Source: Phaeodactylum tricornutum CCAP 1055/1 (lineage: Eukaryota; Bacillariophyta; Bacillariophyceae; Surirellales; Neidiaceae). From it: DNA of 64,000 nt. Of the stretch, positions 9,415-19,695 are shown piece by piece. Both the position numbers and the translations under genes were made by a program. The stretch is taken from assembly GCF_000150955.2 (NCBI RefSeq), contig NC_011685.1:62001-126000 (forward strand). The letters run 5' to 3'. The notes below the pieces were generated by a model. That model was not told the DNA's origin, did not search any database, and saw only the letters and a program-made list of their open reading frames with translations. Numbering within the stretch: position 1 is the first letter of the stretch; every line of letters starts with the position of its first letter.

Positions 9415-11967
9415 ATGGCGGATCACAATGACGATATTCAAGGTGCTCTCGAGAGCGCCCTGAAGCCGTACGCGGACTCCATTGACGAAGACACCTTCAG
9501 CTATATTGCGTCGCTCTTGCAGGATGATCCGTATGATTCCGACGCCCGAGAAGCCGTCGGATCCTTGATCGTCGGATCGCTGCCCGACGAACAAGTGGAT
9601 GGAGAAGAAGTATGTCGCAGTTTGTTTGCTTTATTGGATCTTGGTAGATATTCGACACCATGTGACAATGGAGAAAGTGTGCATATCCTTGAGAACGCCG
9701 ATGGAAACGATGTTCTCTTCACGGGTAATTCTGTGGCGGCGCCGCGGAAACTAAACCAAGCCGTCACAATGAAAGCACAGGATATACAGACGTATGCTTC
9801 GGGACTGCGCGCAGAATCCTACAACGATGATCCAAAGGAAGAGATGAAGGAATCACAGATTGCCAGTTTTTACGCCAACATGATCGACGTTGGAAACACA
9901 GCGGCGCAATCCGAGCGTGTACGGCGCAAACAACGACAGAAAGAGATTCGCGAGCAAATGGAGCAAGAAGAGCGATCCCGAGCCATTCAGCAAGCGATGG
10001 AAATGTTGCAAACGACCGAAACCAATACGGTCGAATCTATGATGGAAAAGTCCGCTGACAATGGCGCGGACGTGCACTTTACCAATTTGGACTTGCCCAA
10101 TTTACGCGGCGGGGGTCAACCTTTGCTGCAAAACGCTAACATTACCTTTTCTCGAGGTCGACGATACGGACTCATGGGACGGAACGGTTGCGGAAAGACC
10201 ACATTGCTGACCTTTATGGCTAGTCGACAAATGGAAGGAGCCGTTCCGAAGCACATGAATATGGTCCTCGTACGTCAGGAAATCATGGGCAACAAATGGA
10301 CGGCCGTCGAAACAGTTCTCAAGAGTGATGTCAAACGAGAATCGGTTAAGCGCTTTATTGCCTACTGTGAAGAAGAATTGGAAAAACTGGATCAAGGCAA
10401 CAAGAACCCAACCATCGAAGATGCCGACGACCGCGGCACGAACGATGAAAGCAAAGGCAAGAATGACGAAAGCAAAGGCCGACAAAAGCTTCGGGAGCGC
10501 AAACGACAAAACCTGCAAAAGTCTGCTCGCAAGGCAGCGGAATCTTCCACCACAGCACAAATGCAAGAGTCGAAAGATGCACAGCGACTCAAGCTCAACG
10601 AAAAGCTGGGATTGGCCTATCAGCGTTTGGCACAGGTCGAAGAAGAGGAAGGCGGGGATCCGGAACCGCGCGCACGCAAAGTATTGGCTGGCCTCGGATT
10701 TGCAAAAGAAATGCAAGATAAGCCCACTGATGAACTTTCTGGAGGATGGCGGATGCGGGTATCGATTTCGTGTGCGCTTTTCGCAAATCCATCGTTATTG
10801 TTGCTCGACGAACCGACAAATCATTTGGATTTGGAAAGTGTTCTCTGGTTGGAGCGATATTTGACAACCACGTTTTCTGGTACGCTTGTGGTAGTCTCGC
10901 ACGATCGGCACTTTTTGAACGAAGTGGTTACGGATGTCGTACATTTCCATCGCAGCCAATTGACCACTTATCGTGGAGATATATCCAGCTTTGAAGCAGT
11001 ACGGGATGACGATCGTTTGCGGCAACAACGCCAGCGTGAGCAGCAAGAAGCAAAGCGAGCACATCTGCAGAAGTACATTGATTTACACGCACAAGCCGGT
11101 GAGAATGGTGTCAAGGCTGCTCGTCAACGAAAAAGTAAGATGAAGAAGCTTGACAAACTTGGAGTCATGGCACAGGACGGGAAGAAGTGGAAGGCGTCGT
11201 ACGATGGCGATGCTGAAGAGGTTGAAGAAGTACTCGACGACGAAGAAGTCATACTGAATTTTCCTGATCCGGGGGCTTTCGATGGTGACATTGTACGTTT
11301 GGAGCAAGTCAAGTTTGGGTATTCAGCCCAAAATATTTTACTAGAGACTGTCGATTTGACTGTCAATCTTAAGTCTCGAATTGCTCTACTCGGTCGCAAC
11401 GGATGTGGAAAGTCAACCTTGATCAAGCTGGCGGTTGGGGCATTACAGTCGATGCAAGGCAAGGTCGTTATCGATCCCGGTGCCAAAATCGAGTACTTGG
11501 CGCAGCATCAACTGGAGCAACTCGATCCCGACGGTACTCCTTTGCAAACGATGGTAGACCGATATCCTGGAGATCACAGCAACACTCATATTGGTGAGCT
11601 ACGCCGATATCTTGCAAACTTTGGCCTAGGCGGGGAGATCTTGCCCGTCCAAAAGATTCACACTATGTCGGGAGGTCAGAAATGCCGCGTTTGTCTGGCT
11701 TGCGCTATGTACCGCAAACCACACTTGCTGATCCTGGATGAACCGACGAATCACTTGGATCTCGAAACAACAGCAGCTCTAATTGACGCCATCAAAACGT
11801 TTCAGGGAGGCGTGCTCTTGGTCAGTCACGACCAGCACTTGTTGACTTCCGTATGTGAAGATTTGCTGGTAGTCGAAAACGGAAGAGTGGAAGTCTTGCG
11901 AGACGGGAACTCGAACGCCGATGCGTTCAATGCGTACAAGAAAGCTGTTGTTGCAGGCCGGCGATGA
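9415..11967 (+). CDS. ABC-F subfamily ATPase, GCN20/ABCF3-like
   Basis: This 850-residue soluble protein has two ABC cassettes and no membrane spans. Cassette 1 has Walker A GRNGCGKTT (about residue 254), signature LSGGWRMRV (about 440) and Walker B LLLLDEPTNHLDL (about 464). Cassette 2 has GRNGCGKST (about 658), MSGGQKCRV (about 751) and DEPTNHLDL (about 775). The N-terminal helical region (residues 1-220) and this layout fit ABCF3/GCN20, which work on ribosomes and in GCN1-linked stress signalling. A highly charged insertion with two NDESKGK/R repeats lies inside cassette 1 between Walker A and the signature. The start at 9415 (MADHNDD) is preferred over the in-frame ATG at 9370 because family N-termini begin with similar helical acidic sequence. 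Confidence 0.9.
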   Translation: MADHNDDIQGALESALKPYADSIDEDTFSYIASLLQDDPYDSDAREAVGSLIVGSLPDEQVDGEEVCRSLFALLDLGRYSTPCDNGESVHILENADGNDVLFTGNSVAAPRKLNQAVTMKAQDIQTYASGLRAESYNDDPKEEMKESQIASFYANMIDVGNTAAQSERVRRKQRQKEIREQMEQEERSRAIQQAMEMLQTTETNTVESMMEKSADNGADVHFTNLDLPNLRGGGQPLLQNANITFSRGRRYGLMGRNGCGKTTLLTFMASRQMEGAVPKHMNMVLVRQEIMGNKWTAVETVLKSDVKRESVKRFIAYCEEELEKLDQGNKNPTIEDADDRGTNDESKGKNDESKGRQKLRERKRQNLQKSARKAAESSTTAQMQESKDAQRLKLNEKLGLAYQRLAQVEEEEGGDPEPRARKVLAGLGFAKEMQDKPTDELSGGWRMRVSISCALFANPSLLLLDEPTNHLDLESVLWLERYLTTTFSGTLVVVSHDRHFLNEVVTDVVHFHRSQLTTYRGDISSFEAVRDDDRLRQQRQREQQEAKRAHLQKYIDLHAQAGENGVKAARQRKSKMKKLDKLGVMAQDGKKWKASYDGDAEEVEEVLDDEEVILNFPDPGAFDGDIVRLEQVKFGYSAQNILLETVDLTVNLKSRIALLGRNGCGKSTLIKLAVGALQSMQGKVVIDPGAKIEYLAQHQLEQLDPDGTPLQTMVDRYPGDHSNTHIGELRRYLANFGLGGEILPVQKIHTMSGGQKCRVCLACAMYRKPHLLILDEPTNHLDLETTAALIDAIKTFQGGVLLVSHDQHLLTSVCEDLLVVENGRVEVLRDGNSNADAFNAYKKAVVAGRR

Positions 11968-12102
11968 TCATAAGGGTTTGCAAATATACAAGTCGCCCAT
12001 CTAGCTAGCTTTTCTTATGAGCTTTTCGCTTGTGATATTTTGGCATCCAAAACGAGCAGGACAAATAGAAATGCGTCTGCCCCTGAGCCGTCCATAATAG
12101 GT

Positions 12103-12112
12103 TTCACTGTCA
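12103..12112 (+). promoter_or_regulatory. TTCACTGTCA motif upstream of the JmjC gene
   Basis: An exact TTCACTGTCA lies 107 bp upstream of the start codon at 12219, in the gene's own orientation. It is one of the cleanest examples of the motif that recurs in this window. Its function is unknown. Confidence 0.4.
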
Positions 12113-12218
12113 GCGATTCCACTCATTTTTTCATCATTGATCATCCCCTGTTGTTCTCATTTCGGATACCCTTCTTGATTGTGCCGACCACACAACTGGA
12201 AATTTAGAAAATAGAGAC

Positions 12219-14138
12219 ATGCCGGACCCGAGTGCAGCCAATACCATCGGTCTATCGCGTGCGGCAAAGAAAAGGGCCAAGAAAAAGCACAGGTCGACCG
12301 TGTCGGTCCGAGACACCACGGTTTCGACTAGCAGTAAGCCCCAGCCGTCATTAACATCCATGGAACCCAACAAACGGAGCCTGCTACCGGAGACTGCGGC
12401 ACCTGAGACTGCAACAAAGATTAAGAAACCTCGAATGCAAAATCATGACTCTGTGTCATTTCATAACGACACTCAACAACCGGACCCTTCCTCCCTCGAC
12501 GTTGGATCGGCTAGTTACGAAACGACATTACCAATGTTGCCTTCCTGCGAGTTTCTAAAAGAGCTTTTGTTGTTGGATGAAGAGAGCGTGGATTCACCCT
12601 TTAACGACCTCACGGCTCAAGAACGCGCGCAAGCCGTTTTGAACTTCTGTTTCGCTCCGTCACACGTGACGACAGCCGAATTCTACCATACATACTGGGA
12701 GACCAAGCCACTGTGTGTGCAGAGTACCGGAAAGCGACATCGGCATCGGTTTGACGGTTTCCTATCTAAAAAGCTGATCCAAGATATGACCTCTCAACAC
12801 ACCATGTACTACGGGCGGGATTTGAACGTGACCCGGTACGAAACGCAGCAAGATGGTGTCAAACGACGCGTTACCTTGGATATTGTTCACGTTAACGAAG
12901 CAACAGAAACGAGCGATGCGGTAGAAGACAATTTTGTTGTAGTCAACCACGACGAATTGTGGTCTCGTTTTGACCAAGGTTGTACGATTCGGTTACTTTG
13001 TCCACACAAACATTCGGATTCAACACATGGGTTGCTCAGTTTGTTGGAATCAGAATGGACGTGTATGATCGGTGCAAACGCCTACTTGACACCACCATCG
13101 GGGTCGCAAGGATTTGCTCCACATTACGACGACATTGAAGCCTTTTGTTTGCAGTTGGAAGGAAAGAAGCGGTGGAAAGTCTACGCCCCGTTGCAAAAGT
13201 CGGAACGCTTGCCCCGCACTAGCAGCGAAGATTATGTAGAAGCCGACTTGAGGGATGTGGAACCCGCGCTGGACGTTGTGCTCAAACCGGGAGATGTTTT
13301 GTACATGCCCCGAGGCTGGATTCATCAGGCATGCACGATCGATGGTACGGATGGTTATTCGTTGCACTTGACGGTTTCTGCCATGCAACAGTGGGCTTGG
13401 GCGGATTTAATGGAATTACTCCTACCGGAAGCCTTGCAATCGGCAGCATCTGGCGATTCCACCATGTTGCGCCAAGGACTACCACGTGGTTTTCTAAATT
13501 ATATGGGTGCTATGTACGACCAAAAGGATACGGCGGAAATTCTTGAACAGAAGGCTGAGCAGGACAGGACCGCAGCGATGGACGAAACTGGAGGTGATGG
13601 CGAGGACGAATCGGGCGAGACTATAGACCACGACCATATAAAACGTAAAGAAATTCTAGTGCAGAATGAAAAGTTTCGACAAGAAGCCAAAAAGAAGATA
13701 ATGAAGGTTGCGAAAGAAGCGATAGATATGCTTGACGCAGCTTGTGATCAGATTGGCAAACGATTCTTGTCTGACCGAGTACCACCCGTGCTAACACACC
13801 TGGAACGTTCAATGACGGTGCACGAATCCGACGCGAAGGTATTACCGCAAACCTTGTGTCGTATGGCCCGCCCTGGTTCCGGAAGACTCGTTCTCGAAGC
13901 AGGTAAGGCTGTGCTGTATCACTGCGCAGACAATTCTCGAGTGTATCACGAATTACCACTCAGTCCAATGGAATTCGAAATGGACGACGCACCCGCGATG
14001 GAACAGCTATTGACCACCACGGAACACGATTGGGTTCGCGTAGCTGATTTGATTCACGACAGTATCGAAGACAAGGTAGGCGTAGCGCAGGCCTTGTACG
14101 ACGAAGGCATTTTATGCATCCAAACAAGCGACATGTAG
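12219..14138 (+). CDS. JmjC-domain ribosomal oxygenase, NO66/MINA (RIOX) type
   Basis: The 639-residue protein has a basic, nuclear-localisation-like N-terminus (RAAKKRAKKKHR). A JmjC cupin (about residues 140-400) follows, with the iron-binding HxD in FAPHYDDIEAF (about residue 302) and the distal His in SLHLTVSAMQQW. The motif GDVLYMPRGWIHQA is diagnostic of the ribosomal-oxygenase branch. The C-terminus (RVADLIHDSIEDKVGVAQAL, EGILCIQ) resembles the winged-helix module of RIOX proteins. Known members hydroxylate histidines of large-subunit ribosomal proteins using 2-oxoglutarate and O2, in the nucleolus or nucleus. A histone-demethylase role has been proposed for NO66, but ribosomal hydroxylation is the safer inference. 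Confidence 0.88.
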   Translation: MPDPSAANTIGLSRAAKKRAKKKHRSTVSVRDTTVSTSSKPQPSLTSMEPNKRSLLPETAAPETATKIKKPRMQNHDSVSFHNDTQQPDPSSLDVGSASYETTLPMLPSCEFLKELLLLDEESVDSPFNDLTAQERAQAVLNFCFAPSHVTTAEFYHTYWETKPLCVQSTGKRHRHRFDGFLSKKLIQDMTSQHTMYYGRDLNVTRYETQQDGVKRRVTLDIVHVNEATETSDAVEDNFVVVNHDELWSRFDQGCTIRLLCPHKHSDSTHGLLSLLESEWTCMIGANAYLTPPSGSQGFAPHYDDIEAFCLQLEGKKRWKVYAPLQKSERLPRTSSEDYVEADLRDVEPALDVVLKPGDVLYMPRGWIHQACTIDGTDGYSLHLTVSAMQQWAWADLMELLLPEALQSAASGDSTMLRQGLPRGFLNYMGAMYDQKDTAEILEQKAEQDRTAAMDETGGDGEDESGETIDHDHIKRKEILVQNEKFRQEAKKKIMKVAKEAIDMLDAACDQIGKRFLSDRVPPVLTHLERSMTVHESDAKVLPQTLCRMARPGSGRLVLEAGKAVLYHCADNSRVYHELPLSPMEFEMDDAPAMEQLLTTTEHDWVRVADLIHDSIEDKVGVAQALYDEGILCIQTSDM

Positions 14139-14229
14139 AAACCAAACACAGTGTTGAACGCAAATTATTTACACGATACAATGTATAGCGCGTGAAGAAG
14201 GTCCAAACTGGTCGTGTCAAAAACAGAGT

Positions 14230-15318
14230 TCAATAACGCTTCCGAGTTGTCGTTGTCGTTTTATTGCCACTAGTGCTAAGAGTTGTCCGCCGAGGAGCCG
14301 TTTGGACTTCGTACCGTGACGGCATGGTGCGGGCAGCGATAACGTCGGCTAGCGAACTCCGTGGACTCGAGTGCAGCTGCTGTTGTTTTTGCTGTTGCGC
14401 AAATCTGCGCTGTCCCAATCGTTGTTTTCGGTACGATTCGTCGTCGGACCAAAAGCTACCTATTAGCACGGTCAAAAGGGCTCCGACCAATCCGCCCACC
14501 ATGAGGATAATCGCGAACGCGGAAGGCGAGGCGTTTTCCTTGACGACAAGTTTTTGACGACGGTGTTTGATATAGGATTCAATCTTAGAAACCATAGTTC
14601 TGACGCGTCGACGTGTTTGGGTAATACCGAATTGCCGAAAAATCAACCGAAAGGAGCCGTCTTGAGCCACGTCCAAAAATGGTTTGACCGAAGTCAACCT
14701 CACAACGGCTTGGCCTTGTCCATCTTCGCTTTCTGCTTGGTGCTGTCGTGCTTCTTCGGAATCATCTCGCAGCACAACAGCATAGGTGATATAATTGCCT
14801 TCTGGATCGGGTCCCCGGTAAGAGCCCACGCTGCCTTTGTTTTTGTGTGTGTTCTTTTTGTTTTTGCCGGTGTTGTGTGCTTGCCTGCGTTCTTCGTTGA
14901 GATCGGGGTTGGACCCCAGGTAGACTCCGTCGTTGCTTGTTTTGACCGTTTCCGCATCAACGAGCTGCGATCGTGCAAAGGTGAGGGTGGTGGTTTTCTC
15001 CCAGCCCCGTGGAGAAATCTGCAATACACAATCCTGTGCGTGACAAGTCATCCAAAGTGAAGCGTTGTTGTAGCGCAAGGTCCGATACCCCGAGTAAATC
15101 ATGAGTAGAAAAGTCAAGAGCAAGCCGTAACTGATTTTCGTCGCCGTGTCGGAATCTTTCCATTGCTTGACGAGCGGATTGGTCAAGTGAATGCTGGCTG
15201 CCGAACCATCCGGTTTCTTGTGATTGTCACGCCGAAAAAAGGGCTTGGAGTCCTGATTGGCAGAAGTCGTGGGTAGACCCAACGAGCCTCCACCTCCAGC
15301 GACACTACGTCGTAACAT
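14230..15318 (-). CDS. Two-span membrane protein of unknown function
   Basis: I do not recognise this 362-residue protein. From the chosen Met (MLRRSVAGGGG) it has a Gly/Ser-rich and basic N-terminus, a membrane span (ISYGLLLTFLLMIYSGY), a roughly 200-residue soluble domain with a Lys/Asn-rich low-complexity insert, a basic stretch before a second span (AFAIILMVGGLVGALLTVLIG), and a Gln- and Ser/Thr-rich basic tail. The soluble domain alternates short hydrophobic strands (LWMTCHAQDCVLQISP, VVRLTSVKPFLDV, FRLIFRQFG), like a beta-rich domain between two spans. The open frame extends upstream to 15510, but that stretch lacks the codon character of the rest. The gene ends 91 bp from the JmjC stop and diverges from eIF2A. 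Confidence 0.6.
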   Translation of the reverse strand: MLRRSVAGGGGSLGLPTTSANQDSKPFFRRDNHKKPDGSAASIHLTNPLVKQWKDSDTATKISYGLLLTFLLMIYSGYRTLRYNNASLWMTCHAQDCVLQISPRGWEKTTTLTFARSQLVDAETVKTSNDGVYLGSNPDLNEERRQAHNTGKNKKNTHKNKGSVGSYRGPDPEGNYITYAVVLRDDSEEARQHQAESEDGQGQAVVRLTSVKPFLDVAQDGSFRLIFRQFGITQTRRRVRTMVSKIESYIKHRRQKLVVKENASPSAFAIILMVGGLVGALLTVLIGSFWSDDESYRKQRLGQRRFAQQQKQQQLHSSPRSSLADVIAARTMPSRYEVQTAPRRTTLSTSGNKTTTTTRKRY

Positions 15319-16039
15319 GCTACTCACGAAGGCAAGGAACAAAATATAACCAGAAGCAGCGCTAGAGATCTCCGTAAATTGCGATTGTCGTCGAGGGTCC
15401 AAAAAAGACACGCTGAACAGATGTGCAAACCCGAGGTGGAAACAATCTCGCCAATGGCTTGAACAAAGAAGGTTTTGTTTGACGTGTTCTGCTGTCCATC
15501 GGGCCTCCAAATTAACTTACATCATAGCTACTGTAATTACCTACGACAGCTCGGCACGGATCTCCTATACCACTTACCATACAATGTACCTACCACCTAA
15601 GTAGTAGCGTAAAGTGTGACAAGAGATCGCACAAATCAAGGGTTCGTAGGGTAGGGGGTGGGGGGGGGGGGGGGGAATACACATCAACTGTGACTTCGGA
15701 TTCGTTGGAAACGTCACAACGACGGACGACAAACAGTATCGGAAGTAGCGGATATGAGCATATTGTCAGTCAACCCGCACTCGGTCTGTGCCAGTGTCGC
15801 TCTGATTTGCTCCTCACACACTGCCAATTTCACACGATGCTCCAACAAGGCAGGAACGTTACCCAGCGTACTCACAATTCACAGTTCATCGACGGAGATT
15901 TCTCTCCACTGGTGAGGTATCTTTGAGTGTGTAGTACGGAGACGGAGTGGTACAATTAACCTACCCGTATTTCAGAGACAACGTCAATTACAGTAGTACT
16001 GGTTAGCAACCGACGCAGTGTTACGATTGCAGCATTCCC
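15319..16039. promoter_or_regulatory. Divergent upstream region with a G16 tract, membrane protein / eIF2A
   Basis: This 721-bp region separates two head-to-head genes. A run of 16 G occupies 15660-15675, just after GTAGGGTAGGGGGT, so the local plus strand is extremely G-rich. I see no gene; a 78-codon plus-strand frame at 15690-15926 has no features. Confidence 0.55.
15645..15675 (+). repeat. G-rich homopolymer tract (G16 plus flanking G runs)
   Basis: Runs of three, five and sixteen G follow one another. Such a tract can form G-quadruplex structures and is prone to length change and to sequencing error. It lies about 365 bp upstream of the eIF2A start and 340 bp upstream of the opposite gene. 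Confidence 0.9.
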
Positions 16040-18154
16040 ATGACCAGCAGTAACTCCTTATCAACCAGGCCTTGCCAGATTTTGATCCGTTCCAAGACAG
16101 CGTTGGAACTCTTCGACGTCCCGGAACATCCGAGCGATCCGATTTCAGCGTTGCGCCCTCCTTTGCTCCAAGGACCCACGACATTTCTCAAAACTTCCCC
16201 CGACGGAGCCTTTGCTTACGTTCATATTGCTGGACACGGTATTGTCCGGATCGACTTGCGGGCGAGCAACAATGGCAGCACCGCGACGGACACCAACACC
16301 GCTCCATTCTCCATTTCCAAAGAAAATACTCCTACATTCTTGTCCGATACCGCTGCTGTCCAAATGATGGACGTGTCACCACTCGGGACGTTTCTGTTGA
16401 CGTGGGAGCGATACTATGCCGACAAGAAGGAACCGAATAATTTGAAAGTCTGGAACGCGGCAGACGGCCAACTCCTCGCCGCCTTTGCCCAAAAGACGTT
16501 GAAACGGGAAGGTTGGCCCTACGTGCAGTGGACTCACAACGAAGCCTACGCCTTTCTCCACACGCCCTCCGAGATTCGCATTTATACCCCCGAGTCCCTT
16601 TTGCACAATCGCTACGTTGACAATTTGCGGATTCCGGGCATCCTCACCCTCAATCTACCCCGCACACGTATCCTTTCCAGTACGGAAGCTCACAGCGCGC
16701 CTTCCTACATGTTTACCTCCTTTTGTGGTGGTACCAAGGACAAACCCGCCCGCGCATCGTTGCACGAGTACGCGCCCGGTACAGGCACCGGATCCAGCAG
16801 CGCGGCCAATCCCTATCCAGCCTTGCTATCTAAAAGCCTATTTCAGGCCGAGGAATGCGTCACGCATTGGAACCCTGCAGGCGATACGGCTCTCTTGACA
16901 ATTCAAACCTCAGTGGACGCTTCGGGTCAATCCTATTACGGATCGTCGCAGCTCTTTTTGCTCGCCAAGCATCTGCCCACGGTCCAGGCCGTGCCTCTGC
17001 CGCAAGAAGGTCCCGTACACGATGTCGCATGGATGCCTAGCCTAGACATTAACAAGCCTTCGTCTTTCCTTGTCATTGCTGGTCGCATGCCCTCACTCGC
17101 GTCGATGCATCAAGGGGCGGACGGCAAGGCGACCTTTCTGTTCGGCAGTGCTCATAGGAACGTTATTGACTGGGCACCACACGGACGCTTCGTATTACTG
17201 GGAGGCTTCGGCAATCTAAGTGGGAGTATGAGTCTGTGGGATCGCAACAAGCTCAAACTAATACCGTCGAGCAGTGCGCAGAATAGTAACGTGAACGGCA
17301 CTTTGCGGGCGGACGCCGTCGTTGGACATGGCTGGGCACCCAACTCGCGTGTTTTCGCCGTTAGTACCTGCAGTCCACGGATGAACGTTGACAATGGTGT
17401 GCGTATCTTTCGATACAATGGAGACGAATTGCTCAACGTACCTTGGAAAAACGAACAGTATCGCCCAAATCAGTTATTGGAGGCGGCCTTTGTACCGGCC
17501 AAACCGCTCGTGTACCCTGATCGACCACAGACGCCCATCAAAGAAGGACGAGCGAACGATACTACTGATAGCACTTCCATCACCTCGGACACGATAAAAT
17601 CGGCTACGGCGAAGCCTGCTGGTAGTGGTGGTCGCTACGTACCACCATCCATGCGCGGCCGTGCCTCAGCTGGCGGTGGGACCGGTAGCTCACTGGCCGA
17701 ACGAATGCGTCGCGAAAAAGAAGGCAACCTGCAGAAGGCTGGCAAGGTCGAAGATGATAGCAAAAAGCCCAAAGCTTCGACCGTCACATCAGCTTTGACA
17801 GGACGGTCTATTCCTGGCCTGGTCATTCAATCCAAAACCAAAAGCAAGTCGGCTCTCAAGAAGGAAAAGACGAAGTTGAAACAAGCGCAACAAGACGAAG
17901 TTAACCGCAAAGTTGAAGCGCAGAAAGCCTTGCTGATGCAAGGTGAGCCAATCGCACCCGTTGACATGACAAAGACGCCCGAAGCTGTGGAGCCATCAGT
18001 AGACCCGGAAAAACGTGCTCGCAAACTCAAGAAAATGCTGAAGCAGATCGAGGAGTTAAAACAGAAAGCCATGGATACATTAAATGACGATCAACAGGCT
18101 AAGATCTCCTCGGAGCCCGAGCTTTTGGCAGAACTGGCAAGTTTAAAATTATGA
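16040..18154 (+). CDS. Eukaryotic translation initiation factor eIF2A
   Basis: The 704-residue protein has a WD-repeat beta-propeller over residues 1-470 (LKVWNAADGQLLAAF, GWPYVQWTHNEAYAF, VIDWAPHGRFVLLGGFGN, GHGWAPNSRVFAVSTCSPR, GVRIFRYNGDELL). The typical eIF2A C-terminal region follows: GGRYVPPSMRGR (about residue 530), then LAERMRREKEG and long Lys/Glu-rich helices to the end. The factor delivers initiator tRNA in a GTP-independent way and supports non-canonical initiation in other eukaryotes. Length and domain order are normal and no intron interrupts the gene. It converges on the HMT gene with only 75 bp between stop codons. Confidence 0.92.
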   Translation: MTSSNSLSTRPCQILIRSKTALELFDVPEHPSDPISALRPPLLQGPTTFLKTSPDGAFAYVHIAGHGIVRIDLRASNNGSTATDTNTAPFSISKENTPTFLSDTAAVQMMDVSPLGTFLLTWERYYADKKEPNNLKVWNAADGQLLAAFAQKTLKREGWPYVQWTHNEAYAFLHTPSEIRIYTPESLLHNRYVDNLRIPGILTLNLPRTRILSSTEAHSAPSYMFTSFCGGTKDKPARASLHEYAPGTGTGSSSAANPYPALLSKSLFQAEECVTHWNPAGDTALLTIQTSVDASGQSYYGSSQLFLLAKHLPTVQAVPLPQEGPVHDVAWMPSLDINKPSSFLVIAGRMPSLASMHQGADGKATFLFGSAHRNVIDWAPHGRFVLLGGFGNLSGSMSLWDRNKLKLIPSSSAQNSNVNGTLRADAVVGHGWAPNSRVFAVSTCSPRMNVDNGVRIFRYNGDELLNVPWKNEQYRPNQLLEAAFVPAKPLVYPDRPQTPIKEGRANDTTDSTSITSDTIKSATAKPAGSGGRYVPPSMRGRASAGGGTGSSLAERMRREKEGNLQKAGKVEDDSKKPKASTVTSALTGRSIPGLVIQSKTKSKSALKKEKTKLKQAQQDEVNRKVEAQKALLMQGEPIAPVDMTKTPEAVEPSVDPEKRARKLKKMLKQIEELKQKAMDTLNDDQQAKISSEPELLAELASLKL

Positions 18155-18229
18155 ATAAGGAGAAGGCAACGAACCGTATGTTTGTCACAAGAATGAAAGG
18201 GTATATATGAGTCTCTATGTGAAACAAAA

Positions 18230-19270
18230 TTAGTCTAGGGTTTCAAAGATGTCTACATCAGTGCTTTCCTTGGACTGAGCCACCACGCTCGCCAGTGCCG
18301 TGATGTATTTTGGTCCAACTCCACAGCATCCACCAACAACACTAGCACCGGCATTGATCCACGATTTTGCCGTGGCAGCCCAACGCCCGGGAGTCACGTT
18401 GTAGTCGACTTGGCGCAAAGTATGGTTCGCGGCATTCGGTGGAGGGATGGAAAAGGCGTTAGGGTAGGCACCAACCCGAATACCCAGTGGCGACAGCACC
18501 GCGTGTAGCTCCTGAACGGCATTCAGAACCAGCTTTACGTCGCAGCAGTTGACGAGCACCACGGGTACAGTTGCAGCAGTCAAGAGCCCTTCTTCAATCA
18601 GCGCGTGTACGGCCTGAGTCAAAGTTTCTCCGGTCAGCAGATGTGGTGTTTGTGTGGCACCAGGATGGGATGCAATACAAAAACTCAGCCATACAGGTTT
18701 TTCCCGGGCTAAAGTACCGTTTGACAGCGAGTCCAGAGATTCCGCTACAGCTTTTACGAAAGATTGCATGTACTGCAGATAGAATCGAGCTTCCCGCGTA
18801 GACCCTACCGTTTCCAACAAGTACGCGTCCACCAAAGGGCTATCGCCTAAGACAGGCATGAACCAATCCAATATTGACTTTGCCGTTGCTTCATCGAACG
18901 ACTGAGGTTCGTAAGATCCACACACTGGAGGAATCGAGCCGAGAATCTGCACGTGTTGACGATCGCCCTTCGCTTCAGCAGCCAAGGAGATTGCCAAGGA
19001 AAACAACCGGGGGGCGTCCTTTCGAAAACGATCCGAACCAATGTGATAAGGCACAAGCGCGTAGGTGTTTGTAGTGATTGCTGTAGAACCCGCGTTTAAA
19101 AAAGACTCGTGCACTGCGCGGACAATGTCGGGGTCTTCGTACAGCGCCAACGCCGACCATTCCGGCTGTCGAAACGGCCCCCCACGCTGTTGAATTTCCC
19201 GCCCCGTGCCTCCGTCCAAAAGTATAAAAGGACGATTGGCGTCGTTCGTATTCGCTGCAGAAGGTGTCAT
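18230..19270 (-). CDS. Homocysteine S-methyltransferase
   Basis: The 346-residue single-domain TIM barrel begins with LLDGGTGREIQQRGG. It carries the zinc-binding cysteines expected of the Pfam S-methyl_trans family: one in VLVNCCDV (about residue 243) and a pair in GGCCGVGP (about residue 313). Such enzymes move a methyl group from S-methylmethionine or S-adenosylmethionine to homocysteine, making methionine. The absence of cobalamin and folate domains separates it from MetH. No leader is visible, so it is probably cytosolic. It shares a 425-bp upstream region with the plastid S1 protein gene. Confidence 0.9.
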   Translation of the reverse strand: MTPSAANTNDANRPFILLDGGTGREIQQRGGPFRQPEWSALALYEDPDIVRAVHESFLNAGSTAITTNTYALVPYHIGSDRFRKDAPRLFSLAISLAAEAKGDRQHVQILGSIPPVCGSYEPQSFDEATAKSILDWFMPVLGDSPLVDAYLLETVGSTREARFYLQYMQSFVKAVAESLDSLSNGTLAREKPVWLSFCIASHPGATQTPHLLTGETLTQAVHALIEEGLLTAATVPVVLVNCCDVKLVLNAVQELHAVLSPLGIRVGAYPNAFSIPPPNAANHTLRQVDYNVTPGRWAATAKSWINAGASVVGGCCGVGPKYITALASVVAQSKESTDVDIFETLD

Positions 19271-19695
19271 CGGGAAGACGAGTGCAAGGAGCTATACCTA
19301 TACATAAAAGCGATGTTCTCCATTCCGCTCTACAATACGCTCCCATCACGGAGCTTTCGAGAAACACAATTTGAGAAGTTGCATCTTTTCCATTAATTGG
19401 TTTACTATCTCGAATGACGTCAAACAAGATGCCTATTGATGTTTCATTCACGCAGACGGTTTAAGGCAAGACCAAATCAAGCCAGGATGTCCATCAAAAT
19501 ATTTGCCCAGAGGCTGATGGCTTTTTCTGCAGCTAATTCTATCAGGCAACTCTTCAAATTCTTTTGTGAACACAAGAGACGTTGTTTTGTTTGTGCCGAT
19601 CCATATTGTAGATCGTTGCAGTAGTGAATCAATTCTGATCCAGACAAAGTCATAAATCGTTCGTTTTCTTCAAGGGGGGTTTTGATCGTCTAGAA
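19271..19695. promoter_or_regulatory. Divergent upstream region, HMT / S1 protein
   Basis: This 425-bp head-to-head spacer has no gene. I saw neither the ACTGTCA nor the TTACTGTTA motif here, unlike in most other divergent spacers of the window. Confidence 0.4.

Noticed and set aside
15690-15926. 78-codon plus-strand frame upstream of eIF2A
   Set aside because: No features; lies in a divergent promoter region.
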